Positions 35,232-45,600 are shown, counted from the first letter of the stretch. The stretch is DNA of 64,000 bases from Deinococcus sp. KSM4-11 (GCF_004801415.1 NZ_SSNX01000001.1:682001-746000); one strand, 5' to 3'. Program-made: numbers and translations. The notes: a model not told the origin generated them from the sequence alone.

Positions 35232-37454
35232 GTGACCACCGCGCCGGATCTCCTCACCGCCCTGAACCCCACCCAGGCCCAGGCGGCCGACCACTACACT
35301 GGCCCGGCCCTGGTCATCGCCGGGGCGGGCAGCGGCAAGACCCGCACCCTGATCTACCGCATCGCCCACCTGATCGGCCATTACGGCGTGCAGCCCGGCG
35401 AGATCCTGGCGGTGACCTTCACCAACAAGGCTGCCGCCGAGATGCGCGAACGTGCCAGCCACCTCGTTCCCGGCGTCAGTGACCTGTGGATGAGCACCTT
35501 CCACTCGGCCGGTGTCCGCATCCTGCGGGCCTACGGCGAGCACATCGGCCTGAAACGCGGATTCGTCATCTACGACGACGATGACCAGCTCGACATGCTC
35601 AAGGAGATCATGGGCAGCATCCCCGGCATCGGGCCGGACACCAGCCCCCGCGTGCTGCGCGGCATCCTCGACCGGGCCAAGAGCAACCTGCTTACGCCGG
35701 ACGACCTCGACCGGGGCCACGAACCGTACATCAGCGGGGTGCCGCGCGAGGCCGCTGCGGAGGTCTACCGCCGCTACGAACAGCGCAAGAAGGGCCAGAA
35801 CGCCATCGACTTCGGTGACCTGATCACCGAGACCGTCAGGCTGTTCCGCGAGGTGCCCGGTGTACTGAACGCCGTGCAGAACCGCGCCAAGTTCATCCAC
35901 GTCGACGAGTACCAGGACACCAACAAGGCCCAGTACGAACTGACCCGGCTGCTGGCGTCCAGGGACCGGAACCTGCTGGTCGTCGGCGACCCCGACCAGT
36001 CGATCTACAAGTTCCGGGGCGCGGACATCCAGAACATCCTCGACTTCCAGAAGGACTACCCCGACGCCAAGGTGTACATGCTGGAGCACAACTACCGCTC
36101 CAGTGCGCGCGTGCTGGGCATCGCCAACCGCCTGATCGAGAACAATGCCGAGCGCCTCGACAAGACCCTGAAGGCCGTGAAGGAGGACGGGCACCCGGTC
36201 GTGTTCCACCGGGCCACGGATCACCGGTCCGAGGGCGATTTCGTGGCCGAATGGCTGACGCGCCTGCACACCCTGGAAGGTCGCAAGTTCAGCGAGATGG
36301 CAATCCTGTACCGCACAAACGCGCAGTCCCGCGTGCTGGAGGAGTCGTTGCGCCGCGTGCAGATCCCCGCGAAGATCGTCGGCGGCGTGGGCTTCTACGA
36401 CCGGCGTGAGATCCGCGACATCCTCGCCTACGCCCGCCTGGCTATCAATCCGGCCGACGATGTGGCCCTGCGCCGGATTATCGGCCGGCCCAAACGCGGC
36501 ATCGGCGACACCGCCCTGGAGAAACTGCTTGACTGGGCACGCATCAACGACACGAGCCTGCTGACCGCGTGTGCTCGCGCCGTCGACGACCAGATCCTTG
36601 ACCGGGGCGCGCAGAAACCCGTGGACTTCGCCAAACTCATGGCCGCCATGAGCGAGGCCGCCGAGAACTACGAGCCCGCTCCCTTCCTCCGCTACGTGAT
36701 CGAAGCCAGCGGCTACCTCGATCTCCTCAAGTCGGAAGGCCAGGAGGGCCAGGTGCGCGTCGAGAACCTCGAAGAACTTGTGAACGCCGCCGAGGAATGG
36801 TCGCAGGACAACGAGGGCACCATCCAGGACTTCCTCGACGACGCTGCCCTGCTGAGCAGCGTGGACGACATGCGAACCAAACAGGAGAACAGGAACACGC
36901 CCGAGGACGCCGTCACGCTCATGACCATGCACAACGCCAAGGGCCTCGAATTTCCCGTGGTGTTCATCGTCGGCGCGGAGGAGGGTCTGCTGCCCAGCAA
37001 GGGGGCCCTCGTCGAGGCGGGCGGCATCGAGGAGGAACGCCGGCTGTTCTACGTGGGCATCACCCGCGCCATGGATCGCCTGTTCCTGACGGCCGCCGAG
37101 AACCGCATGCAGTTCGGCAAGACCAATACCGCCGAGGACAGCCGCTTCCTGGAGGAGATCGAGGGCGGTTTCGACACTGTCGACCCCTACGGCCAGGTCA
37201 TCGAGTACCGTGCCAAGACCTGGAAAACCTACCGGCCCACCGTGCCGATCATGCCCAGTGCCGTGAAGAACACCAGCCCGATGACCGAGGGCATGGCCTA
37301 CCGGGGCGGTGAGAAGGTCAGCCACCCGAAATTCGGGATCGGACAGGTGCTGGCCGTGGCCGGCCTGGGGGAGCGGCAGGAGGTCACCGTGCACTTTCCC
37401 TCGGCCGGGACGAAGAAACTGCTGGTCAAGTTCGCGAATCTCACGGCGGTCTGA
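35232..37454 (+). CDS. uvrD: UvrD/PcrA-type superfamily 1A DNA helicase
   Basis: 740 aa; TACACT ends 6 nt before GTG 35232 (leaderless). 3'-5' helicase in nucleotide-excision and mismatch repair. Motifs: Q-motif LNPTQAQA, I AGAGSGKT (30-37), Ia AVTFTNKAAAEM, II VDEYQDTN, III VVGDPDQSIYKFRGAD, IV YRSS, V MTMHNAKGLEFPVVFIVG, VI YVGITRAMDRLFLT. The C-terminal segment (GGEKVSHPKFGIGQVLAV...) is the PcrA-type Tudor-like region binding RNA polymerase. Length equals other Deinococcus UvrD. Confidence 0.97.
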   Translation: MTTAPDLLTALNPTQAQAADHYTGPALVIAGAGSGKTRTLIYRIAHLIGHYGVQPGEILAVTFTNKAAAEMRERASHLVPGVSDLWMSTFHSAGVRILRAYGEHIGLKRGFVIYDDDDQLDMLKEIMGSIPGIGPDTSPRVLRGILDRAKSNLLTPDDLDRGHEPYISGVPREAAAEVYRRYEQRKKGQNAIDFGDLITETVRLFREVPGVLNAVQNRAKFIHVDEYQDTNKAQYELTRLLASRDRNLLVVGDPDQSIYKFRGADIQNILDFQKDYPDAKVYMLEHNYRSSARVLGIANRLIENNAERLDKTLKAVKEDGHPVVFHRATDHRSEGDFVAEWLTRLHTLEGRKFSEMAILYRTNAQSRVLEESLRRVQIPAKIVGGVGFYDRREIRDILAYARLAINPADDVALRRIIGRPKRGIGDTALEKLLDWARINDTSLLTACARAVDDQILDRGAQKPVDFAKLMAAMSEAAENYEPAPFLRYVIEASGYLDLLKSEGQEGQVRVENLEELVNAAEEWSQDNEGTIQDFLDDAALLSSVDDMRTKQENRNTPEDAVTLMTMHNAKGLEFPVVFIVGAEEGLLPSKGALVEAGGIEEERRLFYVGITRAMDRLFLTAAENRMQFGKTNTAEDSRFLEEIEGGFDTVDPYGQVIEYRAKTWKTYRPTVPIMPSAVKNTSPMTEGMAYRGGEKVSHPKFGIGQVLAVAGLGERQEVTVHFPSAGTKKLLVKFANLTAV

Positions 37455-37471
37455 GGTGGGTCAACGTTGAG

Positions 37472-37492
37472 CGCTTCCCAAGCGTTTCGGCC
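37472..37492 (+). terminator. Weak terminator candidate after uvrD
   Basis: CGCTT-CCC-AAGCG stem followed by TTT about 20 nt past the uvrD stop. Short stem; low certainty. Confidence 0.3.
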
Positions 37493-37536
37493 GGGTTCCC
37501 TGGAAGGCCCAGAGGATTGGCCTTGCACCGGGCGGC

Positions 37537-37998
37537 TCATTCCCGATTGACGATGTGCCGAACCTCTCCCTCGGGCACGTTCAGGAGGGTCGCGGCGACC
37601 AGCGGGTAGACCGGCGTGTGGTCGATCTCGTCGAACGGAACCCGCCGGCACGTCACCTCGGCGTTGTCCACCACTGAGAAGGTCCGGTCGGGCAATTCCG
37701 CGGGCGCGTCCATCCGGTAATAGAAGCCGATCTCGTGCTGCCGCTTCTGGGGAGGGCCGAAGAAGTTCTCAATCACGCCGACCAGCCGCAGCGGGCCGGG
37801 CGGGGTGCCCGTTTCCTCCTCCCATTCACGGCGGGCACAGTCCAGGGTGTCTTCGTCGGTACTGAGCGCGCCGCCTGGCAGGAAGTTGAAGGACAGGCCG
37901 TCCGCACAGTTCGTGAGCAGCCGGTCGCCGCGCGTGCAGAGGATGGCGACCCGAACGCTGAACTTCAGTCCGCCCAGCGGCAGGCGAATATCACTCAC
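37537..37998 (-). CDS. Nudix hydrolase
   Basis: 153 aa from GTG 37998, overlapping the stop of the repeat-protein gene (GTGA). Nudix box at residues 42-64: GGALSTDEDTLDCARREWEEETG, matching Gx5Ex7REUxEE. IGFYYRMDAP and the remaining strands fit an ADP-ribose/NTP pyrophosphatase-type fold (YjhB-like); substrate unknown. Last gene of the five-gene minus-strand operon. Confidence 0.92.
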   Translation of the reverse strand: MSDIRLPLGGLKFSVRVAILCTRGDRLLTNCADGLSFNFLPGGALSTDEDTLDCARREWEEETGTPPGPLRLVGVIENFFGPPQKRQHEIGFYYRMDAPAELPDRTFSVVDNAEVTCRRVPFDEIDHTPVYPLVAATLLNVPEGEVRHIVNRE

Positions 37999-39392
37999 TG
38001 GCTCGTGGCCTCTGCCCGCACGCTGGCATCCGCATCCTCTTGCAGGCGGGATCGGACGTCGGGAGTCAGGTCACTCCGGCTGGCGAGCGACAGGCGCACG
38101 CCGTCGTCTGGATCGACGGCCAGCGTGTCCTGCATCTCCGTGGGCAGGTGGGCATGCACGGTCGCGGCGCGGCGCACGCCGGCATTTGCGTCTGCGGCCA
38201 GACGGGTGAGGGTGGCGCGTCCCGTGGCGGGGGCGTAGGCGACCGCACGCCGGACTTCCGGATTCGGGTCGCGGGCCAGCTGTTCGAGCCGGTCTTCGCC
38301 CAGATCCGGTCTCACGGCCAGCACGGTGCGGATGGTGGCGTCCGGATCGGTCACCAGCACGTCCAGCACGGCTGCGCTCAGGCCCTCGGCGCTGGCCACG
38401 TGCAGGCGGATGTCCTGTTCCGGCGAGCGGGCCAGGGCGAGCACCGCTCCGTCCGGAAGGTCGCTGCGTTCCAGCACAGCGCGCCGCACGCCCTCGGCAT
38501 CGTCGGTGGCGAGCGCGGTCAGCATATCGGGCGTGGTGTCCGGTCGGTGGGCGAGCGCGGCGCGCACATCCGGGTCGGCGTCCAGCGCGGCGCGGCTTAG
38601 CCAGGCCAGCGGCACCGTCCAGCCCTGGAGGGCCGCGGCGCGCACCCCCGCCTGCTCGTGGGTGGCCAGCCACTCGCGCACGCCGCGCGGCAGATCCACC
38701 CGCCGGGCCAGGGTGGCCAGCACGTCCGCGTCACCATCGGTGGCCAGCGAGATCATGCAGTCCAGCGGCAGGTCGAGGCGTCTGGCCACGCTGGCCCGCA
38801 CCAACCCGTGCCCGTCGGTGATGAAGGTGCGGAGCACGTCTCCGGGCAGGTCAGGCCGTGCGGCGATGGCCTTGCGGACGTCGTAGTCGTCATCGGCGGC
38901 CAGTTGCCGCACCAGATTGTCCGGCAGCGCGTCGCGCCGGGCGACCGCCTCGCGGATCTGCCAGCCGGCGTCCTGCGCGAGGGCCGTGACCCGTTCGGCA
39001 CTCAGGCCGGGCCGGGAGGCCAGGGCCGTCCGCACGGAATAGTCCTCGTGGCGCAGGGCGGCGTCCACCACCCACGCGGGCGTGTGCTCGGCGTTCAGCA
39101 GCGCGATCACGCTGTCGGCGGGAAACGCGGCAAGCAGGTTGGGCCGCGCCAGCCGGATCAGGGGCAGGCCGGGGTTGGCGAGCACGTCAGCCGGATACGC
39201 GGCGGCCAGCGTGCCCAGCACCTCGACCGGCGTGTTCGGGTGCCGGGCGACCAGGGCGCGCACGCGCGCGTCCGGGTGCGCGCTCAGGCCGGCGAGCGTG
39301 TCGGCGGTGGCGCGGGGCAGGCTGGCCGCCTCCAGGGCCCCCTCCACGCCCAGGAGGGTCAGCGTGCGGGGATCGAGCTCGGAGGACGTCAT
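37995..39392 (-). CDS. LRV/HEAT-like repeat protein
   Basis: 465 aa from ATG 39392, overlapping the nudC-like stop (ATGA). Nearly the whole protein is ~24-residue helical repeats of the leucine-rich-variant type, with consensus near (D/P)(D)xxVRxAxAxRPDLPxDxLxxLAxD: for example VRTALASRPGLSAERVTALAQD, IREAVARRDALPDNLVRQLAADD, VRKAIAARPDLPGDVLRTFITD, VRAALAHRPDTTPDMLTALATDD. About 15-17 units. No N-terminal CxxCxxC iron-sulfur motif as in Azotobacter LRV. Expected to be a superhelical binding scaffold. Confidence 0.9.
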   Translation of the reverse strand: MTSSELDPRTLTLLGVEGALEAASLPRATADTLAGLSAHPDARVRALVARHPNTPVEVLGTLAAAYPADVLANPGLPLIRLARPNLLAAFPADSVIALLNAEHTPAWVVDAALRHEDYSVRTALASRPGLSAERVTALAQDAGWQIREAVARRDALPDNLVRQLAADDDYDVRKAIAARPDLPGDVLRTFITDGHGLVRASVARRLDLPLDCMISLATDGDADVLATLARRVDLPRGVREWLATHEQAGVRAAALQGWTVPLAWLSRAALDADPDVRAALAHRPDTTPDMLTALATDDAEGVRRAVLERSDLPDGAVLALARSPEQDIRLHVASAEGLSAAVLDVLVTDPDATIRTVLAVRPDLGEDRLEQLARDPNPEVRRAVAYAPATGRATLTRLAADANAGVRRAATVHAHLPTEMQDTLAVDPDDGVRLSLASRSDLTPDVRSRLQEDADASVRAEATSQ

Positions 39393-40228
39393 GGGCCCGA
39401 TGATGCCATGTCCTCGCCGTGCAGGGCGCGTTCCACCGCCCGGTCGATCAGCTGCCGAGCAATCGAGAAGGGCCCTGGCAGGCCCGGCAGGCCCGCGACC
39501 GGAAACCACTGGGCATCCTCGATCTCGCCCGGCTGCGGCACGATGTCGCCGCCCGCATACCGGGCGTCGAACCCCACCATCAGCGAGTGCGGGAAGGGCC
39601 ACGGCTGGCTCATCACGTAGGTCATTTCAGTGACTGTCACGCCGACCTCCTCCAGCACCTCCCGGTGGGCCGCCATCTCCAGGGTCTCGGAGGGCTCCAC
39701 AAACCCGGCCAGGGCGGAGTACACACCCGGCGCGAAGTGCGGCCCGCGCGCCAGGAGCAGTTCCGTGGCGGCACCCTCCCCCCGGCGGATCAGCACCATC
39801 GCCACCGGGGCCACGCGTGGGTACACGGTCAGGCCACAGTTCGGGCAGGTGCGCGACCGCTCGTGTCCGGACTCCACCAGCGGCGTCGCGCAGCGGCCAC
39901 AGTAGCGGTGGGTTCGCACGAAGTCCACGAGTTGCGCCCCATACCCGGCCACGCCCATCTGCGCCTCGCTGAGCTTCCCGAACGCGGCGCGCAGGGGCAC
40001 GGACGTGAACCCGTCGAGTACGGCTCCATCCAGTCCGGCCGCCACGTAGGTTCGGCCGTCCAATGTGCCCAGGGCAGTCACATCCACGGCGGGCAGGGGA
40101 GACGTGGGCAGCGTTCCCGCGTCCGTCAGCACCAGCTTCGGGCCGTCGAACACGAACCAGACGGCCGTGTCGTCCGGCACCACGGTGCGATCCGACTGGA
40201 AGCCGCCCGGCAGGCTGGTGGCGTTCAC
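39389..40228 (-). CDS. nudC: NAD+ diphosphatase, NudC-like (NAD-RNA decapping family)
   Basis: 279 aa from GTG 40228 after TTGGAGGAAC; it overlaps the VWA gene stop. The zinc ribbon C110-C113...C128-C131 (YCGRCATPL; CPNCG) precedes the Nudix box (175-197: GFVEPSETLEMAAHREVLEEVGV) and the NudC hallmark SQPWPFPHS (207-215). NudC hydrolyses NAD(H) and removes NAD caps from RNA. Placing such an enzyme between a MoxR/VWA pair and a repeat scaffold is unusual. Confidence 0.94.
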   Translation of the reverse strand: MNATSLPGGFQSDRTVVPDDTAVWFVFDGPKLVLTDAGTLPTSPLPAVDVTALGTLDGRTYVAAGLDGAVLDGFTSVPLRAAFGKLSEAQMGVAGYGAQLVDFVRTHRYCGRCATPLVESGHERSRTCPNCGLTVYPRVAPVAMVLIRRGEGAATELLLARGPHFAPGVYSALAGFVEPSETLEMAAHREVLEEVGVTVTEMTYVMSQPWPFPHSLMVGFDARYAGGDIVPQPGEIEDAQWFPVAGLPGLPGPFSIARQLIDRAVERALHGEDMASSGP

Positions 40229-41358
40229 GTATGTTCCTCCAAGCGCAGCACCTCACCGAACGGGAAGCCCTCGTCCTCCAGGCCGCCGGGCGGCACGACC
40301 CACAGGGTGGGCGTTCTGGGGGCGGTTGGCGGGAACTCGCCGTAGCCGTCGGTCAGGTAGATCAGCACGTCGGGCTCGTGCGCGTCCAGCAGCGCGAAGA
40401 TGGGCCGGAAATCCGTGCCGCCGCCGCCCTGCGGTGGTGGGATCGTCCCGCCGGGCGAGAGGTCGTGTGGGCCGTAGGCTTCGGTATCGGCGTAATAGAG
40501 GGTGGCACGCACATGAGGGTACGCGCCCAGCACGCCCTGCACCTCGCCGACCAGGGCCTTGACCGCCGCGTCGTCCACACTGCCCGACGTGTCCACAGCG
40601 ATCAGTGCTGTCAGCGACTCGTCGTCCAGCGCTTCCAGGTACAGGCCGCGCCCCACGAAGCGTCGGTCGAAGCCGCCGAAATCCACGGGCGTGCGCGCCA
40701 GGAACCGCCAAAGGTGGGCGCGCCAGTCCAGCCGGGCCGGGGCCAGCCGCATCAGCTCGCGGTGCAGGCCCAGCGGATCGTCGCCCTGGCCCCCGCTCAT
40801 GGCGTCCACGCTGCGCGCCTGGGCCAGGGCCTGCTGCCACTGCTTCTCGGCACTCTGGCCGTTCTTGCCCGGCCGGGGAGGCGCGTCGCTGGGCGGCCCG
40901 TCCATCAGGTCGTCGCCCTCGTCGTCCCCCTCGCTCTCGGCCTCACCTTCCAGCGCGGTGTAGACCTCCTCAACGCTCAGCTTCTCCAGGTGCTCGTCCC
41001 GGCGGGACTGGGGCGGGGTGGGCAACCCGGCCGAGTCCACCATGCCGTTGACGATCAGATCCGCCGATTTGTTCCAGCGTTTCTTCGCCCGGGGACCCCG
41101 CCGCTCCACATGCGACAGGGCCGCGTGCAGCACCTCGTGCAGCAGCAGGCCATCCAGCACGTCCGGCGGCAGGCTGGCGGCGACCTCCGGGTTCACGTAG
41201 ACCCGCTCACCGTCCGTCCCGGCCGCCGCGACCTCATGGGACGGTACGAACTCGGCGTGCAGCAGCAGTGTGGCGAAGAACGCTGACTTCCCGCGCAGCC
41301 GCAGCCGCGACCCGGAGATCAGCCGCTGGAAGTCCGGCGTGACCGGCACGGGGGCCAT
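40225..41358 (-). CDS. DUF2201 protein: HExxH metallopeptidase-like domain plus VWA-like domain
   Basis: 377 aa from ATG 41358, 2 nt after the AAA+ stop. The N-terminal domain has a zincin motif LLLHEVLHAALSH (H74, E75, H78) followed by AKKRWNKSADLIVNGMV, as in DUF2201_N putative metallopeptidases. An acidic linker (about 137-165) follows. The C-terminal VWA-like domain has MIDAS elements DTSGS (256-260), GGTDF (Thr/Asp near 315-316) and YLTDGYGE (334-341). MoxR ATPases commonly act with VWA partners as assembly or remodelling machines. The stop overlaps nudC. Confidence 0.9.
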   Translation of the reverse strand: MAPVPVTPDFQRLISGSRLRLRGKSAFFATLLLHAEFVPSHEVAAAGTDGERVYVNPEVAASLPPDVLDGLLLHEVLHAALSHVERRGPRAKKRWNKSADLIVNGMVDSAGLPTPPQSRRDEHLEKLSVEEVYTALEGEAESEGDDEGDDLMDGPPSDAPPRPGKNGQSAEKQWQQALAQARSVDAMSGGQGDDPLGLHRELMRLAPARLDWRAHLWRFLARTPVDFGGFDRRFVGRGLYLEALDDESLTALIAVDTSGSVDDAAVKALVGEVQGVLGAYPHVRATLYYADTEAYGPHDLSPGGTIPPPQGGGGTDFRPIFALLDAHEPDVLIYLTDGYGEFPPTAPRTPTLWVVPPGGLEDEGFPFGEVLRLEEHT

Positions 41359-41360
41359 GC

Positions 41361-42383
41361 TCAGCCCTCCGAGAGTTCCAGCGTGCCCTGCACCAGCGTC
41401 GCCAGCCGCTCGTCGCGCCCGATCAGGCCCGCCAGGTCGGCCAGTTGCCCGATGGCCTGGAATTTGCTCACCAGCGTCGCCACATACAGTTGCAGCCATT
41501 CCGGCCCGGCGGCATCCGCCAGCCACGTGAAGGCGTGGTAGGCCTGGTCGGCGGTGGCAGCGCGGGCGGCGAGCCCGACCACGGCGGCATACCGGACGCT
41601 CGGCTCGTCCGGCAGACGCAGGCCACCGCCCCGGCCCTCGAGTACGATCCCCAGATCCGGGAGCTGCTCGTACAGCCGCACGAAGGCGCTGAACTCGGCT
41701 CCGGCCGCCTCCCCGATGGCGGGCGCGGCGTCCAGCCCGGCGCGGTGCAGGCGCGAGGCCATCTCCCACGCGCGCGGACTGGGCCACGCGGGCTGTTGCG
41801 GATCGAGCCGGTGCAGTAGTTCCGGCCGGAAGGTCAGGAACGCGATGACGTGTTCATGCAGGTGCCGCCCCAGCGCATACGAGCGCCACGAGTCGAAGTC
41901 CGGGCGCACGGTGAGGTGCAGGAAGCGGTTGGCGAGCGGCGCAGGCATGTCGAAGACGCTGGCACGGTCTTCCTTGCGGTTCCCGGCGGCCCACACGAAC
42001 CAGCCGTCCGGCAGGACGTAGCTGCCCACCTTGCGGTCCAGAATGAGTTGCTGGGCCATGCCCTGCATGGTGGGCGGGGCCATGTTCACTTCATCGAGAA
42101 ACAGGATGCCGTGCCCGCCGCGCGGCAGGAATTCCGGCGGGTACCACCGGCTGGTGCCGCCGCCCTGCCCATCGGCCTCGGGCACCGGTAGTCCGCGCAG
42201 ATCGGTGGGGGCCAGCTGAGATAGGCGGACATCCACGAAGTCCAGGTCGTACTTCTCGGCGACCTGGGCCACGACGCTGCTCTTGCCGACGCCGGGCGGG
42301 CCCCAGATCATGGTGGAGAGTTTCAGGTCGCCCGTGACGAGGGCGGCCAGGTAGGTCTGCAGTTCGGCGGCGGTGAGGCTCAA
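41361..42383 (-). CDS. MoxR-type AAA+ ATPase
   Basis: 340 aa from TTG 42383 after GAAGGAGA. Walker A WGPPGVGKSS (27-36), Walker B ILFLDEVNMAP (D97, E98), sensor 1 WAAGNRKED, arginine-finger region DMPAPLANRFLHL, then a helical lid. Sequence is of the MoxR/YeaC branch that pairs with VWA proteins, and the partner follows immediately. First gene of the AAA-VWA-NudC-LRV-Nudix operon. No obvious -10 box was found in the 250-base upstream gap. Confidence 0.92.
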   Translation of the reverse strand: MSLTAAELQTYLAALVTGDLKLSTMIWGPPGVGKSSVVAQVAEKYDLDFVDVRLSQLAPTDLRGLPVPEADGQGGGTSRWYPPEFLPRGGHGILFLDEVNMAPPTMQGMAQQLILDRKVGSYVLPDGWFVWAAGNRKEDRASVFDMPAPLANRFLHLTVRPDFDSWRSYALGRHLHEHVIAFLTFRPELLHRLDPQQPAWPSPRAWEMASRLHRAGLDAAPAIGEAAGAEFSAFVRLYEQLPDLGIVLEGRGGGLRLPDEPSVRYAAVVGLAARAATADQAYHAFTWLADAAGPEWLQLYVATLVSKFQAIGQLADLAGLIGRDERLATLVQGTLELSEG

Positions 42384-42571
42384 GGTGCGGTCTCCTTCAG
42401 GGTGGGGCGGCGGGGGTCTTCCGCGCTGACGGGTACGAGCCTAGCGCGGACCGGTTCCACTCCGCTGCCACGCCCAGCGGCGGGGCGAGGGGCCGCGCGC
42501 GTATGCTGGGCACACTTCCCGCTGTCCTGCACGGGGGACATGGTGCCGTCCCCTCGGCGTGCCGGCCCAGC

Positions 42572-42592
42572 TATACTTGAACTCAGTCCAAG
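42572..42592 (+). promoter_or_regulatory. Promoter of the FadF-like gene with palindromic operator
   Basis: -10 TATACT (42572-42577) overlaps CTTGAACTCAGTCCAAG (42576-42592), an inverted repeat with 6 of 7 matching arm positions, sitting on the transcription start. The sequence from 42384 to 42571 shows no gene. The location suits a repressor such as a TetR-type fatty-acid regulator (inference from the gene's family). Confidence 0.5.
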
Positions 42593-42634
42593 TTTTGCCC
42601 GCCTGTTTTCCCCGCTTTCCCAAGGAGACGCCCC

Positions 42635-45600
42635 TTGCTGCCCCTGCCCCACAAGATCCTGTTCTTCGTGTTTGCCCTCGCCGCCGCCGCCTTCGGTCTA
42701 TGGGGCTTTTACCGGCTCTACCGCCGCGTCGCCCGCGGGGCCGCCGCCAGCGAGGCCCGCTTCGAGGCTCCGGTGGCCCGCGTGCTTTCGGCTCTGCGCG
42801 TCACCCTCACTCAGGAACGCACCTTCCGGCGGCGCACGGCGATCAGCATCCTGCACGCCTTCATCTTCTACGGCTTCGTGTACTACCTGCTGGTGAACGT
42901 CGTGGACGGCCTCGAAGGGTATCTGAACTTCCACATCGACAGCGCGGCCAACCCGCTGTTCGCGCTGTACAACGTGCTGGCCGATGTCCTCAGTTTCCTG
43001 GTGCTGGTGGGCGTGCTTTCGCTGGTCGTGCGTCGCCTGTTCCTGCCCAGCAAGCGGGACTTCCGCTTCACCGAGAAGACGCTGCTCCATCCGCTGCTCA
43101 AGGCGAATTATATCCTGCGCGATTCGCTGATCGTGTCGGCCTTCATCACCTTCCACGTGGGTAGCCGCGTGATTGGCAACGCCGCGAAGGTCATGCAGGA
43201 GGGCGGCGACGCCTTCCAGCCGTTCAGCACCTTCATGGGCCATCTGCTGTACGGCGGCCTGGGCGCACAGGCCCTTCAGGGCTGGCGGCTGTTCGGGTAC
43301 TGGGGTGCCCTGGGCAGCGTGCTGGCGTTCCTGGCGTACTTCCCATACACCAAGCACATCCACATCTTCATGGCGCCCCTGAACTATGCCCTGAAACGTC
43401 CCGTGGGCAGCGGTGTCCTGCCCCCCATGAAGGGGCTGGCCGAGGCGATGGAGGCCGAAGAACCGAAGCTGGGCGTGGAGAAACTGGAGGATCTGGAATG
43501 GCCGCGCCTGCTCGACGCCTACTCGTGTATCCAGTGCAACCGCTGCCAGGACGTGTGTCCGGCCAACGCGACCGGCAAGGCGCTCTCGCCCGCCGCGCTG
43601 GAGATCAACAAGCGCATGGAACTGAACGTGATCGCGGCGCACCCCAGCCCCTTCACGCTCCGGCCCGCGCCCTTCGAATCCGGCGCCAGCACGGCGCACC
43701 CGCTGCTGGAATTCGCGATCAACGAGGAATCCGTGTGGGCCTGCACCACCTGCGGCGCGTGCATGCAGGTCTGCCCCGTGCAGGACGAACAGATGCTCGA
43801 TATCATCGACATCCGACGCCATCAGGTCATGGTGGCCGGCGACTTCCCCCCGCAGCTCCAGACGGCGTTCCGGGGCATGGAGCGGGCCAGCAACCCCTGG
43901 GGCATCAGCCGCGACAAGCGCCTGGAGTGGGCCGAAGGGCTACGCGTGCCGACCATCGACGAGAACCCGGAACCGGACGTCGTCTACTGGGTCGGCTGCG
44001 CGGCCAGTTACGATCCCGGCGCACAGAAGGTCGCCCGCGCGTTCGTCCAGCTGCTCGACAAGGCGGGTGTGAACTACGCCGTGCTGGGCAAGAAGGAAGC
44101 GTGTACCGGCGACAGCGCCCGCCGCTCCGGCAACGAGTTCCTGTATCAGACGCTGGCCCAGGAGAACGTCGAGACCCTGAACGCGGTCGCTCCGAAGCTG
44201 ATCGTCGCGACCTGCCCGCACTGCATGAACGCCATCGGGAACGAGTACCGGCAGCTCGGCGGCGACTACCGCACCATCCACCACACCGAGTACCTGGAAA
44301 CGCTCGTGGCCGCCGGGAAGTTGCCGCTTGCACAGCTCACAGACCACGTCACCTACCACGACCCGTGCTACCTGGGCCGCCACAACGGCGTGTTCGACGC
44401 ACCTCGCACCCTGATCACGAAGATGGCGGGCGAGGTGCTGGAACTGGAACGCAGCCGCGAGAACTCGTTTTGCTGTGGAGCGGGCGGCGCGCAGTTCTGG
44501 AAGGAAGAGGAGGAAGGCCGCGAGCGTGTCTCCGACAACCGTTTCCGCGAGATCCAGGCCCGACTGGACGGTGCGAAGGTTGCCAGCGACGCCTTCGAGC
44601 AGACGGGCAAGGTGCTGGCGGTCGGCTGTCCCTTCTGCAAGGCCATGATCAACTCCAGCCCCGAGAAACAGAAGCGGGACGACATCGTGGTCAAGGACGT
44701 CGCGGAACTTCTTCTTGAAAGCGTGCAGCGCGCCGACGGCACCTACGCCCAACCCACGGGCCCCGTGCCCGACGCCACGCCCCTTCAACAGCCCGAGGTC
44801 GCCAGCGCCCCCAATGCCCAGCTGCCCATGAACCGAACAGGTGATACGCCCGCGGCGGATGCTCCGAATCCCGTGGTCGGCGAGACAGCGGCGGACGTGA
44901 TCAATGCGCAACCCGGCAGCCCGACTCAGAATGCCGACACCCAACCCGAAGTGCAGGCCGCCCACCCGGAAACCACGGCGCGCAAAAGCTGGAAGCCGAA
45001 AGCCACAGGTGACGATGTTCAGTCCGTGCCCGCCGCCCCCCCTGCTCCTGGTGCCGATGTGGCGCCAACGCGCAAGGCTTGGAAGCCGAAGCCCAGCGAT
45101 GACGTGAACCCGGCGGCCGTGGCGCCACAGGAATCGGCACTGGAACCGGAAGCGTCCGCCCCTTCAGACACGCCCACCGCCCGCAAGGCGTGGTCGCCTG
45201 GAGCGAAGTCCGGTGCCGCTCCCGTGAGCCCAGAAGCGGTCGCGCCGACCTTGCCTCCCGCCCGACCGGCGGCTGAGGTGCCAGCGGTGTCCGGCGATTC
45301 GAGGGAAGCCGCAACTGATGGGCTGGCCTCGGCGACGGATCGCAAGAAATGGGTGCCCGGTGGTGCGAAGGCCACCCCCGCAGAGGCCACGGCACTGCCA
45401 GTGCGTGATGTGCCAACAGCCGAACTTCCACAGGACGCCACGAGGACGCCTCCACCGTCATTGGAATCTCCTCCCGCCACAGGTGAGCGGAAGAAATGGT
45501 CGCCAGGGAGAGGGTCTGCTCCTACTGCATCACAGAGCGTCTCGGCTACGGCGCCTGAGGAACCACTCCACGACAGCCCAGCACCAGCTCAGTCGGGATC

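Noticed and set aside
35193..37394. 733-codon open frame antisense to uvrD
   Set aside because: Mirror frame of a GC-rich gene; no motif, no promoter, while the plus strand encodes all helicase motifs.
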